The translations under genes were made by a program, and so were the position numbers. A model generated the notes under the pieces. It searched no databases. It was not told the origin of the DNA and was given only the letters and a program-made list of their open reading frames with translations. Source: Prevotellaceae bacterium (GTDB lineage: Bacteria; Bacteroidota; Bacteroidia; Bacteroidales; UBA932). Taken from it: DNA of 41,824 bases. The DNA lies in contig JAISXF010000064.1 in the NCBI GenBank assembly GCA_031270845.1, positions 1-41,824 of the forward strand, in the 5' to 3' direction. Shown here piece after piece: positions 33,629 through 41,824 of the stretch. Every line of letters starts with the position of its first letter. Position 1 is the first letter of the stretch.

Positions 33629-34987
33629 GGCCAGCCCGTTGCATACGGCGCGTTGGGAGCCGTCGGAGAGCACATTTTTGGTGGTTTTACCGATCATCAG
33701 GCAGGACGAGCCGCCGCCGTCGAGGTTGATTGCATCGGTGGCGCCGAGGTACTGCATCACCTGCGCCAGTTCTTTCGTGCTCACCCCCACCGAACCGGCA
33801 TAGCGTCCTTCGACGATGACAAAATAGACAAAGTCCTTTTGCGCAGAGTATCCGACGGCCGTACGCGGATGGTTGGCGGTGTACAGGCTTTCCGCAGGCG
33901 GCTCAAGCACTTCATTACTTCTTAAAATAATATTGCTTCCGCTTACCACATTACGAATCATTGTGGAGTTCATCTCGGGAGCGCCGGAGATGGCATAATC
34001 GACCGTAACCTCTACCTCTTCGCCGGCGTACAGGTTGTTGGTGAGGTAGGTGTTTGCCGTGCCGTTGCCCGAGAGCACAATTTTGCCTTTCGGGATGACC
34101 ATATTGCCCTTGCCGCTCATCGGTTCTTTCCGTTCTATGTTGCACCGCACGCCGATGTGGCTGCTCAAGGTTTCCCACTGTCCCGATTTCGGCGCACACA
34201 GCACCTCTGTACCCCATTCGTTGGTACCGGTGCGCGTGCCTTTGGCGGAATTGTAAAGCACCAGCCAGTTCTCCCATCGGGAGCTGTTCACGTTGGTAAT
34301 GGCAAATTCGACGCTGTTTTTGTTTTTGACCTTCGCGTTAAACGTCAGATTGCCGACATAGGGATGGTTATTCTCGTCAAATCCGACGACCGGATTTTCA
34401 TTATTCCCCAGCGTGTTCATCATTCCCCTGACCACTTCCGCATCGGTAGGCACGCCGTCGGCAGTCATGCCGTAGAAGCCGCCGTTGATGGCCACTTTCA
34501 CCTGCCGGCCTGCCGTTTCATAGCGATTTACCATCGTCAGAGGGGTTTCTTTGCCCGAAAGGCTATCTCTGCCCGACCATGCTTCGATACGATAGCCGGA
34601 GGTGTGGGTATTGTAGCGAACGGCATGAATAACTAAGGGCTTGTTCGCGTCGGTTAATTGCGCCTTGAGGTACCAGAAGCCGTTTTCAAATTCATCCATA
34701 GACGTTGTGGTTACCGTATAGGCCGTTGTCCCGAGGGTCATGGTGGTTGCCAAAACAGGGTCGGGGTCATAGTTGGGGCATCCGGGCTGCGGGTTCGCCT
34801 CACAGGGATCCACATAGTTTGGGCATCCCGGCTGCGGGTTTGCCTCACAGGGATCTGTATAATTGGGGCATCCCGGCTGCGGGTTTGTCTCACAGGGGTC
34901 GGGTTCGGGATTGCTATTCCCGCCGGAGCAGCCGGCATATAGCAGGAACCCGAATATGAGATAAGATAATAAGAGAAGCTTTTTCAT
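33614..34987 (-). CDS. Phosphodiester glycosidase (NAGPA/DUF2233) lipoprotein with Cys-rich linker
   Basis: The 457-residue lipoprotein (Cys20 after LLYAG) has an unusual linker at residues 30-73: three near-identical 15-residue units DPCExNPQPGCPNY, each with two cysteines. The NAGPA/DUF2233 domain follows, with VAINGGFYGM in the middle and DAINLDGGGSSCLMI near the end, the same hallmark as in the gene at 20478-21746. The domain removes a sugar from a phosphodiester in characterised relatives; here the substrate is unknown. It follows SusD of the first pair by 18 bp and so is probably made together with that transporter. It lacks the DUF5018-like domain found in its counterpart. Confidence 0.85.
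   Translation of the reverse strand: MKKLLLLSYLIFGFLLYAGCSGGNSNPEPDPCETNPQPGCPNYTDPCEANPQPGCPNYVDPCEANPQPGCPNYDPDPVLATTMTLGTTAYTVTTTSMDEFENGFWYLKAQLTDANKPLVIHAVRYNTHTSGYRIEAWSGRDSLSGKETPLTMVNRYETAGRQVKVAINGGFYGMTADGVPTDAEVVRGMMNTLGNNENPVVGFDENNHPYVGNLTFNAKVKNKNSVEFAITNVNSSRWENWLVLYNSAKGTRTGTNEWGTEVLCAPKSGQWETLSSHIGVRCNIERKEPMSGKGNMVIPKGKIVLSGNGTANTYLTNNLYAGEEVEVTVDYAISGAPEMNSTMIRNVVSGSNIILRSNEVLEPPAESLYTANHPRTAVGYSAQKDFVYFVIVEGRYAGSVGVSTKELAQVMQYLGATDAINLDGGGSSCLMIGKTTKNVLSDGSQRAVCNGLAIIKN
34769..34900. repeat. 45-bp tandem repeat encoding DPCExNPQPGCPNY units
   Basis: Three in-frame 45-bp units in the coding sequence of the phosphodiester glycosidase encode its Cys/Pro-rich linker. The DNA of the second and third copies is nearly identical, which points to recent expansion or gene conversion. 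Copy changes would keep the frame. Confidence 0.9.
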
Positions 34988-35005
34988 AGTTGATTTGTTT
35001 AGTTG

Positions 35006-36790
35006 TCAATTACTGTATCCCGTATTTTGTTCCAGCGCGGGATTGAGAAATATTTCCTGCTGAGGAATCGGCCACAATTCAAACTTCGGATCCCAGAAGC
35101 GTCCCGGCACAGCGACTCTCAATTTCTGTTTGTAGGCTTCATAAACGGCTATGTCGTTGAGGTCGTGCCGTGGGGTTTTTCTAAAATCCGGTTTTTCGGT
35201 CATTCCTTCATATCCGCCAAATTCTTTCAGCGGCACGCCATAGCTGTCGTATTCGTTTTCAATATCGCCGATTCCCCAGCGACGCATATCCACAAAATGG
35301 AGACCTTCGAGCGCCAGTTCGACCTTTCGTTCGCGGCGCACCAGCTGTCTCATTTTATCAATATTACCGATACGGTCGCTCGATACGTCGGGCATTCCGG
35401 CTCTTCGCCTTACTTCGTTGATGGCGTCGTACACAGACTGGTCCAGTTCATTCAGTTCTATTTTGGCTTCGGCGTAAGTGAGCAGCAGCTCAGCATAGCG
35501 CATAACGGGATAATGGATCGTCGACGCCTGGATGCTTTCTACGCTGTCGGCGGTCATTTTTCCCCAGATATATCCGGCGCCCATGATGGTAAAGCTCGTC
35601 CAGGCCGCGCTGCTGTTGATGTCCATATTGATTACCGACTTCCATGTGTTCGTGCCGTAGTCATATTGCCGGGCGTTGTCATCGTAGGCATTGAGAATGA
35701 CTTTAATCTTCCCGTCTTCCGCGCCGGTGTTGTTGCCCGTGCAGGTATCGCCGTGCATGAGGAGGGTGGCATGAAAACGGGGATCACGGTTTCTCTGCGG
35801 GTGTTTGGGGTCGTAGAGAGGAGATTCGTCGATACGCTTCCCGTCGGTGCATTCGTAAGTATCGGCAAGCAGGGAGGAGGGATGCCGCAGAGTCTGCCCG
35901 TAGAAACGGGAAGCGCTGCCGAAGCCTATCAGGTGGGTTCTTTTAGTGCCGTCGAGCGAATACATTACTTCGATAATTAATTCGCTGCGTACATCAGCTT
36001 TGGCTTGCCCTGTGGTAGTGAAGAGGTCTTCGTAGCGAGTAGCCAGCGTGCGGTGTCCTTTAACCGTATCGGCCGATGCGGCGGCTATCCTGAAATACCC
36101 GGCGCCTTGCCCTCCGTAATTTAAACTGCCCCCCAGCAGGGCTGCACGTGCGCGCACGCCGTATGCGGCGGCCTTGTCCATCCGGCCTCTTGAGGGGGCT
36201 GTCCATTCTAAATATTTGGCGGCTTCGGCTGTCTCGCTCAGGATAAAGTCGAGGATAATAGCTTTTGATGTCCGGGGTTCCCGGTATTGTTCGACGGTCA
36301 CCGGCTTATCGAAAAAGGGCACGTCGCCGTAGGTAGCAATCAGGTTGTAGTAACAGTATGCCCGCAGCACGCGCGCTTCGGCGATATATTGCTTGGCCTT
36401 GTCGCTCAGCCCGTCGATATAGTCTTTGGAACCGTATATTAACGAATTGGTACGGGTAATGAAGGTGTACCAGGTGCGCCACCATTGGAGCACCCGTGTA
36501 TTATTTTGATCGAGGCCTCCACCTGCGCCGATGGTCGGTGGCGCGTCATTACGCTCGAAGGCCATGCCGGTGAACTGGTCTAAAAAGATGTAGTTCGGCA
36601 CCGCATAGCCGAAATTGTACATGTCGAGGTACATGTTATAATACACGCCGGTAAGCCCAAGTTCGATGGCTTCTTCCGTTTTATAGAATCCTGCGGAGGT
36701 ATAGTCGTAGGGTTCTTTGTCCAAGTAGTCTTCACAGGCTGCGGAAGCTACTGCTATAAGGGTTATCAGTAAAAACTTTTTCATATGCAT
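35006..36790 (-). CDS. SusD/RagB-family nutrient-binding lipoprotein (first pair)
   Basis: The 594-residue product has a lipobox (ASAAC) followed by EDYLDKEPYDYTS, typical of SusD N-termini, then the conserved helical blocks EARVLRAYCYYNLIATYGDVPFF, RYAELLLTYAEAKIELNELDQ and RRERKVELALEGLHFVDMRRWG. An ATG two codons in (36782-36784) is the more likely start. It would form the lid of the SusC porter encoded 16 bp upstream. It is only distantly similar to the second SusD in the window, so the two pairs probably import different fragments or glycans. Confidence 0.93.
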   Translation of the reverse strand: MHMKKFLLITLIAVASAACEDYLDKEPYDYTSAGFYKTEEAIELGLTGVYYNMYLDMYNFGYAVPNYIFLDQFTGMAFERNDAPPTIGAGGGLDQNNTRVLQWWRTWYTFITRTNSLIYGSKDYIDGLSDKAKQYIAEARVLRAYCYYNLIATYGDVPFFDKPVTVEQYREPRTSKAIILDFILSETAEAAKYLEWTAPSRGRMDKAAAYGVRARAALLGGSLNYGGQGAGYFRIAAASADTVKGHRTLATRYEDLFTTTGQAKADVRSELIIEVMYSLDGTKRTHLIGFGSASRFYGQTLRHPSSLLADTYECTDGKRIDESPLYDPKHPQRNRDPRFHATLLMHGDTCTGNNTGAEDGKIKVILNAYDDNARQYDYGTNTWKSVINMDINSSAAWTSFTIMGAGYIWGKMTADSVESIQASTIHYPVMRYAELLLTYAEAKIELNELDQSVYDAINEVRRRAGMPDVSSDRIGNIDKMRQLVRRERKVELALEGLHFVDMRRWGIGDIENEYDSYGVPLKEFGGYEGMTEKPDFRKTPRHDLNDIAVYEAYKQKLRVAVPGRFWDPKFELWPIPQQEIFLNPALEQNTGYSN

Positions 36791-36805
36791 TTCTTTTATA
36801 CTCTA

Positions 36806-39800
36806 TTAAAACTGTATATCAATACCCGCCGTGCAGGTGCGCATCACGGGGTAAAACGAACCGGAGCCGCTTGTTATCCATGTCTCAGGGTCGTAGCCTT
36901 CATAGGCATTGCTGATGGTAAAGAGGTTCTGGGCGCTCACATAAAAGCGCACTTTGCCGAGGCGGAGCGACTGCGTGATTTTTTTCGGAAGGGTATAGCC
37001 CACCACGATGTTCTTCACCCGCAGATAAGCGCCGCTTTTTATCCAGAAATCCGACAGAAAGTAATTAGGGTTTACCACGCTGCTCGCAACCGTCAGCAAG
37101 CGCGGGAATGCGGCATTGCGGTTATCTTCGGTCCAGTAGTCGGTTTGGTAGGTGTACATCGACCGGCCATTGAAAAACGGCCGCACGCCCTGACCCGTAT
37201 AGTAAATATCCTTTTTTCCGACGCCCTGCAGGAAAACGGTCAGGTCGATCCCTTTCCATTCCGCGCCAAGGTCGATACTGAATTCGTAGCGGGGGTATGG
37301 ATTGCCTGTTTCGACGCGGTCGTACTCGGGGGTGATCATACCGTCGGGCACGCCGTTCGGGCCGCTGATGTCTTTGTATTTAATATCGCCCGGATGGAAG
37401 TTTTTCAGTTTCGCCGCCACGTCATCAGGCGTGATATTGTAGGCAGGTGAGTTACGCACATCCTCATCCGACTGGTAATAGCCGTCCGAGAGGTATCCTC
37501 TGAAAGCATGCAGAGGGTACTCTTCCTTAACAAAGGAGTCGCCTTCGGCATACACCCGTCCTTTCAGGTCGGTTACCACACTAAGGGCGTCAGCGAGGTT
37601 CGCCGTAATATGATAGCTCGCTTCGCCGATCTTATCCCGCCATGTAAAGGTAAAATCCCAGCCGTTGACCCGCATGTCCCCCGCATTTTGCATGGCCGGG
37701 TTCAAGCCCACCATGTAAGGGATGGTAAACGACTGGAGCATGTTTGAAATCTGTCGCACATAGTAATCGAACGACAGCGTCAGTCTGTTGTTCCATAGTC
37801 CGGCATCAAAGCCGAAGTCGAACTGTGTCGACTTTTCCCAGCCGATAAGCTCGTTGGACACCGATGTTTGTGCCCCACCCAGCAGCTGTTTGTTGTCGAA
37901 CCAGTAGGCATTACCCCCCAGAGCAATAGTCGAGGCGTAGGGGTAGTACGACGACAGGCTTTCGTTGCCAAGCGCCCCCCACGATGCCCGAACTTTCAGG
38001 TGATCGACCGTTGTCTTCAGCCGCTCGAAAAAAGATTCTTCCGAAAGGCGCCAGCCGGCCGACACGGAGGGGAAAAGCCCCCAGCGATAGCCGGGAGTAA
38101 AGCGGGAAGAGCCGTCATAGCGCCCGACAAGTTCAAGAAGATACCGCGACGCATACGAATAGTTCAGCCTGCCGAAGACAGAAGCCTGCGCATATTCAAC
38201 ACGCGAGCCGCTGTTCGCCTGACCCGTACTGCTGCCGTTATTAAGCTCTTCATAGCCCTCAAAATTATAGCCGACGCGCGAAGCCGCCATGTTCCGCCGC
38301 AGGTAATCCTGCGCGCTCCCGCCGCCCATCGCTTTAATATAATGACCGCCAAAGGTCTTTTCGTAGGAAATTTGGGCGGAGAAATGGTTATACACCGTCT
38401 TCGACACCGATTCATACTTCTGCCCTGTCGAAGCAATAGGGTAGGAGTTTTTCAAATACCCCTGATCGTACGTTTTATACGGCTTGACAAACGAATCCGA
38501 ACGGTCTTCAATCATTCGCCGGTTGTAAAACCCGTGTAGCTCGAGGCCTTCCGCCGGATTGGCCGTAACGAAAAAGCGAACGGCCGTCTCCGGCGTCGAA
38601 TAGTTATACACCCCGCCGTCACGGGCAATGGCGATGGGATTATAGCCGTTCTGTCCGTCGCCATAAGTGCCGTCGCGGTTAATACCCGGCAGAATCGGAC
38701 TTAGAGTCAGCGCCGCATTGATAAGAGATTCGGGCGAGTCGATACTCGGCGTCCGCGTGTCGTGTTGACGGAAGCTTATATCAAGCCCGGCTTTGAGCCG
38801 TTCCGAGAGCCGAATGTCGCTGTTTACCCGAAGCGTTACCCGCTGAAAATGATTATTCTCAATCAGCCCGTCCTGATACTGATAAGTCGCCGTAGCAAAA
38901 TAGCTGATAAAATCCGAACCGCTGCTCACACTCACAGCATGTTTATGCAGCAGCGCCTGTTGCTTAAACATCTCCTTACGCCACTGCGTATCATATACAC
39001 GCCAGTTGTCGGGGCCGTAAGTCGCAAGGTCTTGAATAATATCTTCCCGATAAATCCCCGTACCCCCGGCATTGATATTCGCAATATTCATGTTTTTCAT
39101 AAAATCAACAGCCGACACCGGCGTCGCTAACGAGGTCGGCTCATTGAAGCCCGCGTAGCCGCTGTAATTCACCCGCACGCCCTTCTCACTGCCCCTTTTC
39201 GTCGTTACAAGAAGCACGCCGTTCGCCGCCTTCGAACCGTAAATCGCCGCCGACGCCGCGTCCTTCAAAATAGAAATCGACTCAACGATGCTCATGTCAA
39301 TCGCATTGATATCGCTTTCCACATTATCGATCAGTATCAGCGGGTAGGTCGATGTATTGATCGACCCCTTGCCGCGAATCATGATGTCGCCGCCGTCCGA
39401 GCCGGGCTTGCCGCTCGACTGTACCACCGTCATCCCCGCCGCAAGCCCCTGCAGCGCCGCAGAAGTATTCGGCGCATTGCGTTTCGAAAGCTCGCTGCCC
39501 GCAACAACCTGAACCGAGCCGGTAAGATTCACTTTCTTCTGGCTGCCGTACCCGACAACCACCACTTCCTCGAACACGTTCACCGCTTCCTCAAGGATAA
39601 CATTAATCGCATCCTTCCCCCGCACATCAACCGTCTGCGTTACATACCCGGTGTACGATATCGTTACCGCTTCAACCGCCGCGGGCAGCGGAAGCCGGAA
39701 GCGCCCCTCCGCGTTGGAAATCGTCGCCGCCGCAGCGTCTTTGGCCTTCACCGTAGCGCCCGGAAGGCTCTCGCCACGGGCATCGCTAACCTTCCCTGTC

Positions 39801-39898
39801 AGCTCCCGCGTCTGCGCATAAAGAGAGGCGTTGCCGAAAATAAGCGCCGACATTATAATAAGGAAGGAAAGCTTCATCACTGTTAACTGCTTCATCAT
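36806..39898 (-). CDS. SusC/RagA-family TonB-dependent transporter (first pair)
   Basis: I use the ATG at 39896-39898 (a second ATG follows at once), which places a signal peptide ending SLYAQ at the N-terminus and gives 1030 residues. The open frame upstream to 39949 would run into a stem-loop. The protein has the regulatory-like domain (ELTGKVSDARGESLPGATVKAK), the motif FEEVVVVGYGSQKK, the plug with GLAAGMTVVQSSGKPGSDGG, and a barrel region ending CTAGIDIQF. It imports glycan fragments across the outer membrane with its SusD partner. A strong hairpin lies 23 bp before the start codon. Confidence 0.95.
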   Translation of the reverse strand: MMKQLTVMKLSFLIIMSALIFGNASLYAQTRELTGKVSDARGESLPGATVKAKDAAAATISNAEGRFRLPLPAAVEAVTISYTGYVTQTVDVRGKDAINVILEEAVNVFEEVVVVGYGSQKKVNLTGSVQVVAGSELSKRNAPNTSAALQGLAAGMTVVQSSGKPGSDGGDIMIRGKGSINTSTYPLILIDNVESDINAIDMSIVESISILKDAASAAIYGSKAANGVLLVTTKRGSEKGVRVNYSGYAGFNEPTSLATPVSAVDFMKNMNIANINAGGTGIYREDIIQDLATYGPDNWRVYDTQWRKEMFKQQALLHKHAVSVSSGSDFISYFATATYQYQDGLIENNHFQRVTLRVNSDIRLSERLKAGLDISFRQHDTRTPSIDSPESLINAALTLSPILPGINRDGTYGDGQNGYNPIAIARDGGVYNYSTPETAVRFFVTANPAEGLELHGFYNRRMIEDRSDSFVKPYKTYDQGYLKNSYPIASTGQKYESVSKTVYNHFSAQISYEKTFGGHYIKAMGGGSAQDYLRRNMAASRVGYNFEGYEELNNGSSTGQANSGSRVEYAQASVFGRLNYSYASRYLLELVGRYDGSSRFTPGYRWGLFPSVSAGWRLSEESFFERLKTTVDHLKVRASWGALGNESLSSYYPYASTIALGGNAYWFDNKQLLGGAQTSVSNELIGWEKSTQFDFGFDAGLWNNRLTLSFDYYVRQISNMLQSFTIPYMVGLNPAMQNAGDMRVNGWDFTFTWRDKIGEASYHITANLADALSVVTDLKGRVYAEGDSFVKEEYPLHAFRGYLSDGYYQSDEDVRNSPAYNITPDDVAAKLKNFHPGDIKYKDISGPNGVPDGMITPEYDRVETGNPYPRYEFSIDLGAEWKGIDLTVFLQGVGKKDIYYTGQGVRPFFNGRSMYTYQTDYWTEDNRNAAFPRLLTVASSVVNPNYFLSDFWIKSGAYLRVKNIVVGYTLPKKITQSLRLGKVRFYVSAQNLFTISNAYEGYDPETWITSGSGSFYPVMRTCTAGIDIQF

Positions 39899-39920
39899 GA
39901 GTTGTATTTTTTTATAAGAA

Positions 39921-39977
39921 AAATAGCCTGGGTGCGGACGGCAAACCATAGCCCGCAGGCCCGCACCCGCGCTATTT
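39921..39977 (-). promoter_or_regulatory. Stem-loop ahead of the first susC (attenuator or mRNA stabiliser)
   Basis: AAATAGC (39921-39927) pairs with GCTATTT (39971-39977) and GGGTGCGG (39930-39937) with CCGCACCC (39961-39968), separated by a 2x2 internal loop and closed by 23 nt. On the minus strand the stem is followed by TTTTTCTT. It sits between the stop of the DUF5018 gene and the susC start, so it could limit read-through or protect the 5' end of the susC message after cleavage. Confidence 0.65.
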
Positions 39978-39988
39978 CACCGCATCAG

Positions 39989-41428
39989 TTACTGCTTGTT
40001 ACTTAATTCATGGCAATAAACGCCCAAATCGGTAAACAGCGAATACAGACGTATCGTCTTTTCACCGGTCGGTAGCGTCTCTTCAGGCCCATGAGTTACC
40101 GACACCGAACCATTGAGATTCGTCGCCGTGCCTCTTGGAATCTTAACCACTTTCGCAACCGTGTTATTCCGCGTATCCAGAATCGACAGATAGTAAATAC
40201 ACGACGTCTCATCGAGAGGTACTTGCGCCGCACTCACCGATAGCACGGCAATGTAAGCAACACCATTAAAGTCGAAGCGTTTGGCATGATACACATACGC
40301 ACCCCACTTCGAACTGTAAATAACATCTTCGCCCTCCACCTGGAAGCCTTCGATAATCACCCGTTCCTGCGACGCATTCGCCTTATAGCTCACTTCCGAC
40401 GGCGGAATGCCCGACGTCGAACCCGAAGCAAACAGATAATACGGATAAATACTCCCCGTAGTCATCGGTATCAGCGTCTGATAATAACTCCTGTCAGCCT
40501 CCGGACGGCCTTCAATGGCCGTATAATTCGCAGCATTGACCGCACCGGCCGTAACAGTCCAGATATAATGCTGTCTGTCGCCCGCGCCCGTCCCAGGCTG
40601 ATCCTGATTGTAATGGATGATAAACCCATTCGCATTAATATTACCGACAGCGCCGATTTTTCGACCGAACTGCCCGAATTCATTCCCGACAATTTCATAA
40701 AGAAGCGCCGGAGCGCTCTCCAGACTCGTCCACTTATACACAGGCATGTTCGGTTTTGTCCAGGCTCCAAGCGACGTCCCGATAACATTCCCCGCATCGT
40801 CATTAGCTAACGAAAACGGATAATTCCGAAGCGGGTCGGTCGTATGGAATTTCCCGTCCGTACCCGTAACATTCAGCTTCGCGCCCGTAGGAACGCCCGT
40901 ATTCGCATTCAGAATAATCCCCGTCCGCGACACAACCAGCTTCCCGTCCTTGTACGCAATCGTGTTTTCGATACCGCCAGACTGAAATCCAAGTGTTCCC
41001 AGCCAGTCGGTTTGAGCCCACACTTCGGTCGTTTTGGCGAAGCCCTCGGCCACGAATTCGCTTTCCACCAGCGTTACCGTGTAGTTCCGGAACGTCCCGT
41101 CTTCCGCCGTAACTTTGTAGGTTACCGTCTCCGTGAAGTTTTGCGGAGACGTCGCCGCCGGTTCAATCTTCACCCCGTTGTATTCGATGTGCGGCACTAC
41201 GTTTACGAGCACCGACTGGTCGTAACCGAGCGGGATCGTTAGTGCAATCGTGTTCGCTGTGGCGTTAATCACGCCCGTCAGCTCTAAAGTAGGAATACCG
41301 AATGCGGTAATTTCCTTGTCCGCCCTTTTAGGCGTTTCTTCCGGATCCTCAGAACAGGAGGATGCAAACGGAAGCAGCAATACCAGTATCCAAAGATACT
41401 TCACAAGAACCATGTTGTTTTTTTTCAT
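39989..41428 (-). CDS. DUF5018-type surface lipoprotein, first gene of the glycan locus
   Basis: The 479-residue lipoprotein (Cys25 after FASS) has SEDPEE directly after the cysteine, a strong match to the acidic surface-export signal of Bacteroidota lipoproteins. Residues about 40-125 are a DUF5018-like beta-sandwich (ITAFGIPTLELTG to VTAEDGTFRNYTVTLVE). The remainder contains repeated beta blocks (GKLVVSRTGIILNANTGVPTG, GNVIGTSLG, YIAVLSVSAAQ) that suggest a propeller like that of the gene at 25795-27597. It precedes susC, so it may be a surface glycan-binding protein. I find no convincing promoter box in the 150 bp upstream; the 21-bp repeat array begins about 150 bp upstream. Confidence 0.75.
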   Translation of the reverse strand: MKKNNMVLVKYLWILVLLLPFASSCSEDPEETPKRADKEITAFGIPTLELTGVINATANTIALTIPLGYDQSVLVNVVPHIEYNGVKIEPAATSPQNFTETVTYKVTAEDGTFRNYTVTLVESEFVAEGFAKTTEVWAQTDWLGTLGFQSGGIENTIAYKDGKLVVSRTGIILNANTGVPTGAKLNVTGTDGKFHTTDPLRNYPFSLANDDAGNVIGTSLGAWTKPNMPVYKWTSLESAPALLYEIVGNEFGQFGRKIGAVGNINANGFIIHYNQDQPGTGAGDRQHYIWTVTAGAVNAANYTAIEGRPEADRSYYQTLIPMTTGSIYPYYLFASGSTSGIPPSEVSYKANASQERVIIEGFQVEGEDVIYSSKWGAYVYHAKRFDFNGVAYIAVLSVSAAQVPLDETSCIYYLSILDTRNNTVAKVVKIPRGTATNLNGSVSVTHGPEETLPTGEKTIRLYSLFTDLGVYCHELSNKQ

Positions 41429-41580
41429 TTTGTTTAATTTTTTTTAGTTTAACAATAATTGAATGATTTTTTTGTTGATTATATATATGAGCCCAATATT
41501 TTTACACATCGTGCCCCTATTTTCCTTAATTTCCCATGTATTTTTTTAAATAAAACACGTATCTCTTAAAATAAATAACT

Positions 41581-41824
41581 CATCTCCCATCCGCACTCCA
41601 CCATCTCCCATCCGCACACCTGTACATCGCATCCGGAGAAGTGTACATCGCATCCGGAGAAGTGTACATCGCATCCGGAGAAGTGTACATCGCGTCCGGA
41701 GAAGTGTACATCGCATCCGGAGAAGTGTACATCGCGTCCGGAGAAGTGTACATCGCATCCGGAGAAGTGTACATCGCATCCGGAGAAGTGTACATCGCAT
41801 CCGGAGAAGTGTACATCGCATCCG
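41581..41824. repeat. 21-bp tandem array at the window edge
   Basis: Units of GTGTACATCGCATCCGGAGAA begin at 41641, 41662, 41683, 41704, 41725, 41746, 41767, 41788 and 41809 (cut by the window end). A slightly altered unit begins at 41620 and two degenerate units at 41581 and 41602 (CATCTCCCATCCGCAC...). The only difference among the core copies is GCG for GCA in the copies at 41683 and 41725. The low divergence points to recent expansion. Because 21 is a multiple of three, the array is open in several frames on the minus strand; none looks like a real gene. Confidence 0.95.

Noticed and set aside
41429-41580. Promoter of the glycan locus
   Set aside because: No TAnnTTTG match on the minus strand was found. 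An unusual sigma factor or a start further upstream is possible, but the sequence does not show it.
41546-41821. Overlapping open frames of RCTLLRM and YTSPDAM repeats
   Set aside because: They are frames of one 21-bp satellite with no start context or non-repeat domain.

Overview
This window looks like the chromosome of a member of the Bacteroidales (phylum Bacteroidota). The evidence is two SusC/SusD pairs, DUF5018 and DUF6261 family proteins, a Bacteroidota-type -7 box (TAnnTTTG) before mraZ, an FtsZ ending of the Bacteroidota type, and a complete mraZ-to-ftsZ division and cell wall (dcw) cluster in the order typical of the phylum. I cannot place it to genus. Every convincing gene lies on the minus strand, so transcription runs from high to low coordinates.

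Region 1 (about 20.2 kb down to 0.2 kb) is the dcw cluster: mraZ, rsmH, an ftsL-like gene, ftsI (PBP with a PASTA domain), murE, mraY, murD, ftsW, murG, murC, ftsQ, ftsA, then ftsZ. It makes the UDP-MurNAc-peptide and lipid I/II precursors and assembles the divisome. MurE carries DNPR, which predicts meso-diaminopimelate peptidoglycan. Three things interrupt the usual layout: a 42-bp tandem array between ftsW and murG, a decayed PD-(D/E)XK nuclease-family transposase gene, and two envelope genes (a TPR protein and an OmpA-family protein) inserted between ftsA and ftsZ. A clear intrinsic terminator follows ftsZ. Upstream of mraZ lies a compact control region: a -7 box, four 10-bp-spaced TTACAY boxes that look like an MraZ operator, and a 13-bp dyad containing two DnaA-box-like sequences.

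Region 2 (about 20.4 to 41.4 kb) is a composite glycan-utilisation locus. In transcription order it encodes a DUF5018 lipoprotein, SusC, SusD, a phosphodiester glycosidase (NAGPA/DUF2233), a DUF4434 TIM-barrel protein, a second SusC, SusD and DUF5018 lipoprotein, a DUF6261 protein, two paralogous GHL10-type glycosidase-like lipoproteins and a second NAGPA-type enzyme. No classical glycoside hydrolase, lyase, sulfatase or regulator gene is visible. The inference is that surface lipoproteins and two TonB-dependent porters capture and process a glycan, possibly one with sugar-1-phosphodiester links.

The third theme is intergenic DNA. Many gene junctions are filled with short tandem repeats whose period is 7 bp, with a different heptamer at each place, and these often contain the stop codon of one gene and the start codon of the next. 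Three longer arrays have periods of 21, 41-42 and 42 bp. The 42-bp array encodes two hairpins per unit with paired changes in one stem. These repeats, the mraZ control region and the double phosphodiester-glycosidase locus are the most unusual content. No tRNA, rRNA, CRISPR array or intact insertion sequence was seen.
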